NCBI GenBank assembly: GCA_964586145.1
Contig: CAZPHH010000001.1
Span: forward strand, 1-64,000
Reading direction: 5' to 3'
Origin: JAFGJQ01 sp964586145
Lineage (GTDB): Bacteria > Planctomycetota > Phycisphaerae > UBA1845
DNA: 64,000 nt
Both the position numbers and the translations under genes were made by a program. The notes beneath the pieces are model-generated. The model saw nothing but the letters and a program-made list of their open reading frames with translations, ran no database searches and was not told the DNA's origin. Positions 37,579 to 44,646 of the stretch are shown here, one piece after another; position 1 is the stretch's first letter, and each line of letters starts with the position of its first letter.

Positions 37579-39396
37579 TCACCGGGCCTCGGGGTACAGC
37601 ACGTCCCGCGCCTGCATCAGGGCCAGCAGAGCGTGCGAACAGGCGTCGATGCGCAGCGTGCTGTCGATCAGCGAACGCCGCACCCCGCCGATCGTATCCA
37701 GCCGGCTTCGCACGTAGTACGCCTCTTCCGGCTTGAACTCGATCTGGAGCAGAAACCGCGCACCCAGGCGAACGGCCGTCTCGTACGCCTCGATTCGCGC
37801 GGCGTCGCCGCGATGCCGCGCCAGCGCCAGGGCATCGCACAGGCCGCACAAATACGACGCCGTGGCCGAACCGACGTCGGATGGATGATAGGGGGCCATC
37901 CCTCCCCACTTGTCCGGCCAGGGACAGTTGGACTCGCGAAGCTGAACCGCCGCCAACGCGTCGGCCATGCGGAAGACAAACGCGGCGAAATCGTCACGTT
38001 TGCTGTGCATCGCCATCCGGGCGTAGGCCTGGATGTGCCAGCCGGCGAACTCCGGCGACGGACAGGTCTCGAAAAGCTCCCGGTAGTAGCCGTGCGCGCG
38101 GTCGAATACCTCCATGATGGCCTGCTGCGGCTGCTCGTCATACACCTGCGCGAGCGCAAGCAGGGCCTGCCCGGGGTACGACTCCTGCGTCGCCAGCACG
38201 TCCGCGGGAGGGAAGCCCGTCACGAACCGGCCGTTGGACGCCTGCGCCCAGATCATGCCGCCGACCAGCTTGTCGCGCTCAAAGCGATACCGCACGGGTT
38301 CCGGGAACTCCGTCATGGCCAGGCAGGCCAGCGCCGTCGTGCCCAGCCGATTGCGCTCGTCAGGCGTGCGCACGTACCCCGCGTTGTCCTTCCGGGGCAG
38401 GTTCACCACGCGACGGGCAAGCAGGTCGATGGATTTGGCCGCGGGAGAGAGGAAGGCCGCCGCCCGGCCCGGTCGACGGGCATAGGCGGCCAGGGCCCGG
38501 GCCGCCTCGGCCTGCAGGAACTCGTCCGTGACGTACTCATCCAGGTACTTGTCCTCGGCGGGGTCATAGGCGGCGGTCATGCGTCCGGTCGGCTGCTGGC
38601 GGTACGCGATGTACTTCGCCATCCGCTCCATCGCCGCCGCCAGGGACTCGGCCGTAACCGCGCCGGGAGAGACCGGCACCATGCCCCGCTGCAGAAACAC
38701 CACGTCTTGCCCCGGGGCCCGTTCCACCCAATGGGTGGAGCGAAAGCGGGTAATCTCCACCTGGTCCAGCACATCGAGGGTGGCGCCCAGCGACTGGGTC
38801 AGGTTGGTCACCGCCTTGTTCGTGGACACGTTGTAGGAGACGAACTCCGACGGGCTCAGCCGGGCACTGGTGGCGCCAAAGGTCAGACGCAGGCCGTCCA
38901 CCCCCGGTTCGATGCACCGCTCGACGGGACCGGACAGCAGTTCGAGCCCGTTGACGCCGAGCGGCACGGGATCGCCGATGGCTTCCATCTCGATGACCAG
39001 GTGGTTCGCCAGGGCCGGCTCCATCGGCGTGCCCGTGGCGGCCACCCGCTCCAGGGCAAGCCGGACCGCCTCGCGGCACGACTCGGGGAGGGGCGCCAGG
39101 GACGAGATGCCGGTGCCGCGGTGCAGGCCGTCTTCGCGAAGGGTGACGAGAACCTGGCACCTCAGGTCGCGCAGCTCGGGCGGAGCGTAGGGCATGGGAT
39201 CGATCCGGCCTTCCCGGATCTGCTGTTCCAGCATGCGGCGGACGCAGCGCGTCAGGAACCGCTGGTCCAGGGGAGAGATGGCCGGCGGCGCCGGCGGCGC
39301 CGGCGGCGGCGGCGCGTCGGCGGCGCGCAGGGAAAGGGCCGGCCCCGCCGCCGCCGCGAACAGCACCATGCACCACCGTTGCTTGTGATTCCACAT
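37579..39396 (-). CDS. Secreted protein of unknown family, helical C-terminal half
   Basis: This 605-aa protein has a signal peptide (MWNHKQRWCMVLFAAAAG..., ending SLRA at about 24), a short Pro-rich linker coded by a GC-repeat stretch, and a mixed domain (about 45-290). From about 290 to the end runs a series of paired helices (AGYVRTPDERNRLGTTALA; QESYPGQALLALAQVYDE; AGWHIQAYARMAM), the look of an alpha/alpha toroid as in glycan-active enzymes. I do not recognise the family. A near-consensus promoter ends seven bases before the ATG, so the mRNA may be leaderless. It is cotranscribed with the glycosyltransferase-like gene. Confidence 0.65.
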   Translation of the reverse strand: MWNHKQRWCMVLFAAAAGPALSLRAADAPPPPAPPAPPAISPLDQRFLTRCVRRMLEQQIREGRIDPMPYAPPELRDLRCQVLVTLREDGLHRGTGISSLAPLPESCREAVRLALERVAATGTPMEPALANHLVIEMEAIGDPVPLGVNGLELLSGPVERCIEPGVDGLRLTFGATSARLSPSEFVSYNVSTNKAVTNLTQSLGATLDVLDQVEITRFRSTHWVERAPGQDVVFLQRGMVPVSPGAVTAESLAAAMERMAKYIAYRQQPTGRMTAAYDPAEDKYLDEYVTDEFLQAEAARALAAYARRPGRAAAFLSPAAKSIDLLARRVVNLPRKDNAGYVRTPDERNRLGTTALACLAMTEFPEPVRYRFERDKLVGGMIWAQASNGRFVTGFPPADVLATQESYPGQALLALAQVYDEQPQQAIMEVFDRAHGYYRELFETCPSPEFAGWHIQAYARMAMHSKRDDFAAFVFRMADALAAVQLRESNCPWPDKWGGMAPYHPSDVGSATASYLCGLCDALALARHRGDAARIEAYETAVRLGARFLLQIEFKPEEAYYVRSRLDTIGGVRRSLIDSTLRIDACSHALLALMQARDVLYPEAR

Positions 39397-39403
39397 GGCG
39401 GAC

Positions 39404-39432
39404 AGTATATTTGCAGACGCGGTGAGTCTCAA
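39404..39432 (-). promoter_or_regulatory. Sigma-70 promoter for a leaderless transcript
   Basis: On the minus strand TTGAGA (39427-39432), a 17-base spacer and TATACT (39404-39409). Only seven bases separate the -10 from the ATG at 39396, so transcription should start at or next to the A of the start codon. Confidence 0.6.
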
Positions 39433-39453
39433 CGGTGTCAGGCGCCAGCCCTT

Positions 39454-40380
39454 ATGGCCAACGGCCCGGATCATGATTTCTCCAAGCCGATCGTGGAGTC
39501 GGCGGCCCGCGTGGCGCAGCAAGTCCGCGCCCAGGCCCTCATGGCCTTCGTGGACGCCGTTCCCGATCTCGATCACCTGCTGGCCGCGGTGCAGCCGCCG
39601 ACCGCCCTCATCCTCGTCGTCCGCGACGCCCGCGACGAGCTGCGTCTCAAGGGCTCCACGGTGAAAACCGTGACCGCCCCGGATTTCTCCCTGACTCGCA
39701 TGGGCCAGATCAAGATGGCCACCCTGCTGGCGTTTTCCCAGCGACTCCTCTCGCCGGGTGACGTAATCGTGTTCCTCACCGGCGTCCATGGCAAGGCGCT
39801 GGACACCCTGGTCACCACGCAGGTCGGACAGGAATACGAGCTGTTCCAGTCGGTGGATCAGCCCAAACTGACGGAACACATCCGGCGCGTCGTCTTCCAG
39901 CGCGTCCTGACGCTGGCCCTGGAGGTCGCGTATGAGGGACGCGAAGGCAAGCCCCTGGGCGCCCTGTTTGTGGTCGGTTCACACAAGGAACTGGAACCCT
40001 TCTGCCGGCAGAACATCATCAACCCCTTCCGCGGCTATCCCGAGAGGGAGCGGAACATCCTGGACGACGCCATTCGCGAAACGGTGAAGGAGTTCTGCTC
40101 CATCGACGGGGCGTTCATCATCAAGGGCAACGGCGTGATCGTGTCGGCCGGCACCACGTTGCACCCCACGCTGGCCGGCGAAGACCTGCCTCAGGGGCTG
40201 GGTGCCCGCCACGCCGTGGCGGCGGCCATCACCGCCAACACCCGCAGCGTGGCCCTGACCGTCTCGGAGTCCACCGGCGACGTCCGCATCTGGCGCCGCG
40301 GAAAGATGATCACGGAAATCGAGAAGGGCGCCGAGGCCCCCCGAACCGGACTGCGCAAGCCGATGCCCGACGGAGGGTGA
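39454..40380 (+). CDS. CdaZ/DacZ-like diadenylate cyclase
   Basis: This 308-aa soluble protein has an N-terminal alpha/beta domain (about 1-165) and a C-terminal DisA_N/DAC domain (about 175-300) with GALFVVGSHKELE, the catalytic DGA (218-220) followed by FIIKGNGVIVSAG, and GARHAVAAAIT, where the canonical RHR is RHA (252-254). DAC domains make c-di-AMP from two ATP. The domain order and lack of membrane helices match the archaeal-type CdaZ/DacZ class, not CdaA or DisA. c-di-AMP usually controls osmotic and potassium balance. The ATG at 39454 lacks a strong ribosome site. It is divergent from the leaderless gene. Confidence 0.82.
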   Translation: MANGPDHDFSKPIVESAARVAQQVRAQALMAFVDAVPDLDHLLAAVQPPTALILVVRDARDELRLKGSTVKTVTAPDFSLTRMGQIKMATLLAFSQRLLSPGDVIVFLTGVHGKALDTLVTTQVGQEYELFQSVDQPKLTEHIRRVVFQRVLTLALEVAYEGREGKPLGALFVVGSHKELEPFCRQNIINPFRGYPERERNILDDAIRETVKEFCSIDGAFIIKGNGVIVSAGTTLHPTLAGEDLPQGLGARHAVAAAITANTRSVALTVSESTGDVRIWRRGKMITEIEKGAEAPRTGLRKPMPDGG

Positions 40381-41100
40381 CCCCGGTCACACGGGCGCGC
40401 GACGGGATGCCGTGCAACAAGTTCGTAAACCCTCTCGACGAGGCCCCACAAGGCGGGGGGAACGGGTAACATGCCGGTGCGTGTCGTTCCAACGGCACGA
40501 TGATCCATCGCGGCCCATCCAAGGGGACGCGGTGATGAAAGGTCCCACTCCAGGCGCGGTCCTGGCCATTTGCGGCGTACTGGCCCCGATGGCGGCGGCA
40601 CGATGCCAAGTGGAAGGGAAGCTCCTTGCCCACGGGCGATCAGTGGGACTGGACAGGGACGCGAAAAGAGGGCGGGCTGGGGGTTTTTGCGAAGGGTTGC
40701 AGAGACAGGAGAGTTAGGGTAGTGTTAGCGCCGGCTGGCAGGGGCCGAATGGGGGCGTTTCGGCGTGCGTGACGGGCAGTTTCCGGTGGCGGAGCGTCCC
40801 TACGAGGCGCGGTGCTCGATGGATGCGACATCGTCACTGGCCGTTCTTCCGTGCGGGCCGACGAATGAAGCGTGAACGGCATGCTGCGGTTCCTGGGGGT
40901 TGTGATTTGAATCGCGGCACCGGGGGGACGGCGGCGATGGGGCGAGTGTGGAGGAAGCGCTGCAGCGGCGGACGTGGCGCGTTGCCGGATTGGCGCGACG
41001 TGGCGGCGGGTGTACGGTACGCGGGGCGGTTAGCGAAGTTCAGTGGCATAATCGCGATCTTGTTGCTGGTGAGTTCTGGATCTAGGGAGCGGGCGTATCG
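40381..41100. other. 720-bp non-coding stretch at the left edge of the defence island
   Basis: It contains several short open frames, but no frame has a ribosome site plus protein-like composition. It is less regular in codon phase and richer in short G runs than the neighbouring genes. A CATAAT at 41048-41053 could be the -10 of the methyltransferase gene. No integrase, no transposase and no clear inverted or direct repeat at this boundary was found by eye. Confidence 0.4.
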
Positions 41101-42456
41101 ATGCGGGAGTTTACGGTTGTGTCGCTATTCTCGGGCGGAATGGGGCTGGACATCGGTCTGGAAAAGACGGGCCGGTTCAGGCATCTTGCGTGCGTAGAGA
41201 AGGTCCCTGCTTTCTGTGACACGATCCGCCGCAACCGGGACGCCGGACGGCTGCGCAACCGCGATCTCAAGGTCTACCAACAGGACATCGCAGAACTGCC
41301 GACCGCGCAAATCATGGAAGAGTTGCGTCTTGAGCCGGGCGAGTTGGATCTGTTGGTGGGGGGACCTCCGTGCCAGACGTTTAGTACGACTGGGAAGCGG
41401 GCGACTGTTCAAGATCCGCGCGGCACGCTCCTGTGGCAGTTTCTCCGATTCGTGCGAGACCTCGAGCCCAAGTTCTTCCTGATGGAAAACGTTCGGGGTC
41501 TGATGTCGGCTGCCTTGCGACATCGGCCGATCAAGGATCGGCCGGAGAAGGGAGGCGCCCCCCTCGAAGCCGACGAAAAGCCAGGGTCGGTGATCGAGCG
41601 GTTCCTCGTTGACTTGGGGCACTCCTACCGCATTGACTGCTTCGAGGTAAACGCTGTCAACTACGGAGCACCGCAACTCCGTGAGCGGGCACTGTTCATC
41701 GGGAATCGCTTTAACAGGGTCGTCGAGTTTCCAGGGCCGACCCACGGCGAACGCCGGCCCGAGCAGCGACAGCCGACCCTGTTTGACGACGCGGACTTCG
41801 GTGCCGGGGACCTCAAACCGTTCCGCACGCTTCGCGAGGCGCTAGCGGGGCTGGTTGAGGAAACTTCAGAAATCATGGATTTCAGCCCGCGCAAAAAGCG
41901 CTATCTGTCGTTGGTCCCGGAAGGAAGCAACTGGCGGTCCCTGCCGCCGGAGGTCGCCCGGGAGTCCATGGGTGAAGCGTACTTCGCCAAAGGCGGCAGA
42001 TCGGGCTGGTGGCGAAGGTTGACCTTCGACCTGCCGTGCCCGACTGTCGTGACGATGCCCAACCACGCCGGGACTGCGCTCTGCCATCCGACCGAGACCC
42101 GAGCCTTGACGCTCCGGGAGTGCGCGCGCGTCCAGGAGTTCCCCGACGACTGGGAGTTTTGCGGCACGACGCAGCAGAAGTACGCGCAGGTCGGGAACGC
42201 CGTGCCGGTCCGTCTTGGAACGGTGTGCGGCGAATTACTGGTAGGAGAACTCGACGACCTCTACAGGACCGGGCTGAAAGAGTCAGAGGGGCACCACCCG
42301 CTCTACCGCATCGTCTACGTCAAGTCGCACATCCGGACCCGTCAGTGGTACAAGGCTGGGAAGACCTTCGTGTGGCAGCATGGTGAGGACAACGCGCATG
42401 CGAAATACCGGCCGGCGAAGACCGAGCGGAAGATACTGGTGCCGCCGAAGGAGTGA
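41101..42456 (+). CDS. DNA cytosine C5-methyltransferase
   Basis: This 451-aa enzyme methylates cytosine in a fixed DNA site, protecting host DNA from the adjacent nuclease. It has motif I FSGGMGLDIG (10-19), motif IV GGPPCQTFS with catalytic Cys91, motif VI ENVRG (129-133), a motif VIII-like QLRERALFIG and motif X QVGNAVPVRLG. A C-terminal extension of about 80 residues follows motif X. The presence of Vsr suggests a Dcm-like 5mC product, but the target site cannot be read from the sequence. The start has AGGGAG upstream, and the restriction gene starts 3 bp after its stop. Confidence 0.92.
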   Translation: MREFTVVSLFSGGMGLDIGLEKTGRFRHLACVEKVPAFCDTIRRNRDAGRLRNRDLKVYQQDIAELPTAQIMEELRLEPGELDLLVGGPPCQTFSTTGKRATVQDPRGTLLWQFLRFVRDLEPKFFLMENVRGLMSAALRHRPIKDRPEKGGAPLEADEKPGSVIERFLVDLGHSYRIDCFEVNAVNYGAPQLRERALFIGNRFNRVVEFPGPTHGERRPEQRQPTLFDDADFGAGDLKPFRTLREALAGLVEETSEIMDFSPRKKRYLSLVPEGSNWRSLPPEVARESMGEAYFAKGGRSGWWRRLTFDLPCPTVVTMPNHAGTALCHPTETRALTLRECARVQEFPDDWEFCGTTQQKYAQVGNAVPVRLGTVCGELLVGELDDLYRTGLKESEGHHPLYRIVYVKSHIRTRQWYKAGKTFVWQHGEDNAHAKYRPAKTERKILVPPKE

Positions 42457-42459
42457 ATC

Positions 42460-43578
42460 ATGGCCAAAGCAAAAAAGGCCAAGACAGGCGGCAAGTCAAG
42501 CCGAGGGTTCTACAGGGCGGTCAAAATGCATCGCCACAGCTTCCAACCCACCCAAGTCGCAGGGCTTTTGGCCCTCGCTGACAAGGACCGCGTGGAGGCG
42601 CTATCCGAGGCCATCTCGACCTACATAGTCAAGAACCTGCCGGCAGCGATCGACCGGCGCCAGGGCTTGGCCGAGTACCGCACCAATCCGTACGTGCTCC
42701 TGACCTCGGCCAGCGCGATGCAACTCATCGAGTCGGACCAGTTTGCGAGCTTCCTGTTCAACAACAAACTCTACATGGGCCTGGAAACTTCGTTCGGCAA
42801 GTCCATCGAGTCCGTCCTTGTCCTGCCATACCCGGTTGGTGCCACCTCGAATGACAGATGGAGGGAGCCGCCCGAGAAGATCGAAGAGAGCAGGGCGCTG
42901 GCGAAGCTCGGGCAAGAGGAGAAAGCCCAGAAGCGCATCGACTCGGTGTGGAGGGAAGTGGACAAGGCGTGCGTCATTGGCAAGCGCCGCTACATGATCA
43001 GCATCAAGAGCGGCCCGAACTGCATCAACGACACGCAAGTGAAAGGAATGACCGACGCGATAGCCCAGCAGCATAAGGCGTGGCTGGCACAGACGAAGAG
43101 GACCTGCCCAGGCGTACGAGAACTGGACATCGTGATCGGCCTAACGTACGGCACCGACAGCACGACCAACAATAAGGAGAACCAAATCCTTGTCAAACTG
43201 CTCCAGAAGGGGTTTGTCGAGGAGGATCGGACGACAAAGCCAGGCGTAGTCATTGACTCAGCAACTCGGTCGGTGCGCGTCTACCGCCGCATCGGCATCG
43301 ACTTCTGGTCTCTTATCGGCAGCCCGTCCCAACCAAGCCAAGCCGGGTTCGTCTACCTGGAAGTCTTGCTCGCTCTAGCCAAAGCCTTGTCGAGGGGCAT
43401 GACCGCTGCCAGCCTTGAAGAGCGGGTGAACATCAAGATTCAGCAACTCTCCCAGGCGTTGGCAAAGTTGTCGTTTCCGCGGCATGGCCTTCCGACTTGG
43501 GTTCGAGAGGACTTCAAGGACCATGAACTCACTTGGCTGGCGGCAGCAATGTCGGCCTTCTACGACGAGGGAATCTGA
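42460..43578 (+). CDS. Type II restriction endonuclease, EcoO109I/PmeII-like
   Basis: This 372-aa protein directly follows the methyltransferase (3-bp gap). It begins with a Lys/Ser-rich tail (MAKAKKAKTGGKSSRG) and has a core with GLETSFGKSIESV, the strand YMISIKSGPNCIND and THLGITYGT-like ENQILVKLL segments. The IKSGPNCIND strand and its distance from an acidic helix resemble EcoO109I-type PD-(D/E)xK enzymes. The Ser before Lys departs from the usual Glu-x-Lys, so the metal ligands are unclear. It should cut unmethylated DNA at the site its partner modifies. The role is strongly supported by context; the family name is tentative. Confidence 0.75.
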   Translation: MAKAKKAKTGGKSSRGFYRAVKMHRHSFQPTQVAGLLALADKDRVEALSEAISTYIVKNLPAAIDRRQGLAEYRTNPYVLLTSASAMQLIESDQFASFLFNNKLYMGLETSFGKSIESVLVLPYPVGATSNDRWREPPEKIEESRALAKLGQEEKAQKRIDSVWREVDKACVIGKRRYMISIKSGPNCINDTQVKGMTDAIAQQHKAWLAQTKRTCPGVRELDIVIGLTYGTDSTTNNKENQILVKLLQKGFVEEDRTTKPGVVIDSATRSVRVYRRIGIDFWSLIGSPSQPSQAGFVYLEVLLALAKALSRGMTAASLEERVNIKIQQLSQALAKLSFPRHGLPTWVREDFKDHELTWLAAAMSAFYDEGI

Positions 43579-43581
43579 AGC

Positions 43582-44052
43582 GTGGAGCGTATCCTCCGCG
43601 ACAAACTCATCAATGGTTCCTTCGGGTCGGTCCCCCAGACCCACTCCCGCAGGATGGGTGCGATTCGGGGCAGGGGAAACCGTTCCACCGAAGCCCGTTT
43701 CCGGGCCATGTTGGTCAGGGCTGGATTGCGTGGCTGGACGATGCAGACCCGGGCGATAGAAGGAAAGCCCGACTTCTACTTCGCGAAAGAGAGGGTTGCT
43801 GTATTCATAGACGGCTGTTTCTGGCACGGCTGCCCTCGGTGTGGGCACGTACCGAAGGTCAACCGCCCATTCTGGGCGAGCAAGATTGCGAGGAATAAGG
43901 AACGCGACCGTGCTACGGACAAGTTGCTTGCCCAGGGTCGCGTGAGGCCCATCCGGATTTGGGAGCACGAACTGAAGGACTCTCCGAAGGCATGCGTTCA
44001 ACGGGTCGTTGATGCGCTGAACGGCAAGCGCGGTGGTCGCTTTCACCGCTGA
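43582..44052 (+). CDS. vsr: Very short patch repair endonuclease Vsr
   Basis: This 156-aa nick-making nuclease cuts next to T:G mismatches left when 5-methylcytosine deaminates, which is why it accompanies C5-methyltransferases. It has the EKPDFYF-type substrate-binding strand (here EGKPDFYF), the core VAVFIDGCFWHGC and zinc-binding Cys/His (CPRCGH), PKVNRPFWASKI and RIWEHELK. Length is normal. The GTG start at 43582 lies 3 bp after the restriction gene stop, so methyltransferase, nuclease and Vsr form one tight operon. Confidence 0.92.
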   Translation: MERILRDKLINGSFGSVPQTHSRRMGAIRGRGNRSTEARFRAMLVRAGLRGWTMQTRAIEGKPDFYFAKERVAVFIDGCFWHGCPRCGHVPKVNRPFWASKIARNKERDRATDKLLAQGRVRPIRIWEHELKDSPKACVQRVVDALNGKRGGRFHR

Positions 44053-44139
44053 GGCGGGCACGAAGACGAGCTGCGGAAGTTCCAGCGCGAGCACGGGAAG
44101 AGGGTCCGGCCCATGCTGGTGCCGTTCAACCTCAAATGA
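44053..44139 (+). pseudogene. Possible C-terminal remnant of a lost gene (Mod-like?)
   Basis: Directly after the vsr stop, 28 sense codons run in the same frame to a TGA at 44137-44139 and end RVRPMLVPFNLK. The composition (charged, high third-position GC) looks like the end of a real protein, and there is no start codon or ribosome site. In type III systems mod precedes res, sometimes with a GxxExxY gene between, so this may be the tail of a deleted mod whose front was replaced by the type II operon. The identity is a guess; read-through of vsr is the other option. Confidence 0.35.
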
Positions 44140-44152
44140 GAAAGGAACCGCT

Positions 44153-44178
44153 GATGAACGCGGATAAGCACAGATTGA
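44153..44178 (+). repeat. GxxExxY-associated repeat, copy A
   Basis: GATGAACGCGGATAAGCACA and the following bases encode the first codons of the GxxExxY gene. The unit matches the reverse complement of copy C with few changes and is the reverse of copy B. Confidence 0.6.
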
Positions 44179-44600
44179 ACGAAGGTAATTCAGCAAGAGC
44201 TATCGGAGTTCATTCGCGTTCATCCGCGGTTGAGGACCTCAACGCGTTGACGGAGAAGATCATCGGCTGCGCCTACGAAGTCTCCAACGGTCTTGGCGCG
44301 GGATTTCTGGAAAAGGTTTACGAGAACGCCATGGCGATGGAGCTGCGTCGGGCCGGGCTTGCCGTCGTCCGACAGCATCCCGTTTCGGTGACCTATCGAA
44401 GCGAGAACGTGGGCGATTACTACGCCGATCTGCTCGTCGAAGGATCGGTGATCGTCGAACGCAAGGCCGTCAAGGCGCTCGATGACGTGCATCTGGCGCA
44501 GTGTCTGAATTATCTGAAAGCCGCCGGCCTGAGTATTTGCCTGCTCGTCAATTTCGGCAGGCCCCGCGCGGAGATGAGACGTGTCGTTCGGAACTTCTAA
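44154..44600 (+). CDS. GxxExxY protein
   Basis: This 148-aa protein belongs to the GxxExxY family: IIGCAYEVSNGLGAGFLEKV contains the core (Gly-x2-Glu-x2-Tyr in GFLEKVYENAM), then VTYRSENVGDYYADLLV, VIVERKAV and LNYLKAAGLSICLLVNFG. These resemble a small PD-(D/E)xK-like fold (Asp, then Glu-x-Lys), so nuclease activity is possible but unproven; the family role is unknown. The ATG at 44154 has AAAGGA seven bases upstream. The first ten codons come from a short dispersed repeat. It sits between the vsr/remnant region and res. Confidence 0.85.
   Translation: MNADKHRLNEGNSARAIGVHSRSSAVEDLNALTEKIIGCAYEVSNGLGAGFLEKVYENAMAMELRRAGLAVVRQHPVSVTYRSENVGDYYADLLVEGSVIVERKAVKALDDVHLAQCLNYLKAAGLSICLLVNFGRPRAEMRRVVRNF
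44211..44232 (-). repeat. GxxExxY-associated repeat, copy B
   Basis: CATTCGCGTTCATCCGCGGT plus TG, inside the 5' part of the GxxExxY gene. It is inverted relative to copy A and direct relative to copy C; the last 17 bases match C exactly. Confidence 0.6.
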
Positions 44601-44604
44601 GAAT

Positions 44605-44636
44605 CATCCGTGTTGATCCGCGTTCATCCGCGGTTG
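44605..44636 (-). repeat. GxxExxY-associated repeat, copy C
   Basis: CATCCGTGTTGATCCGCGTT followed by CATCCGCGGTTG, immediately after the GxxExxY stop and ten bases before res. B and C bracket the body of the gene as direct repeats. Confidence 0.6.
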
Positions 44637-44646
44637 CTTCTGAATC

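Noticed and set aside
39285..39330. GC-rich triplet repeat as a separate element
   Set aside because: It encodes the Pro/Ala linker of the secreted protein and is in frame, so it needs no other explanation.
31969..40380. Very long plus-strand open frames (up to about 1600 codons) opposite the lipoprotein and glycosyltransferase genes
   Set aside because: The minus-strand genes have signal peptides, domains and ribosome sites; the plus frames are shadows, except for the diadenylate cyclase at the 3' end.
40412..40717. A 101-codon frame with a possible signal-like stretch after the diadenylate cyclase
   Set aside because: Composition is Arg/Gly-rich without domain features, no ribosome site is convincing, and the frame is not in phase with any neighbour.
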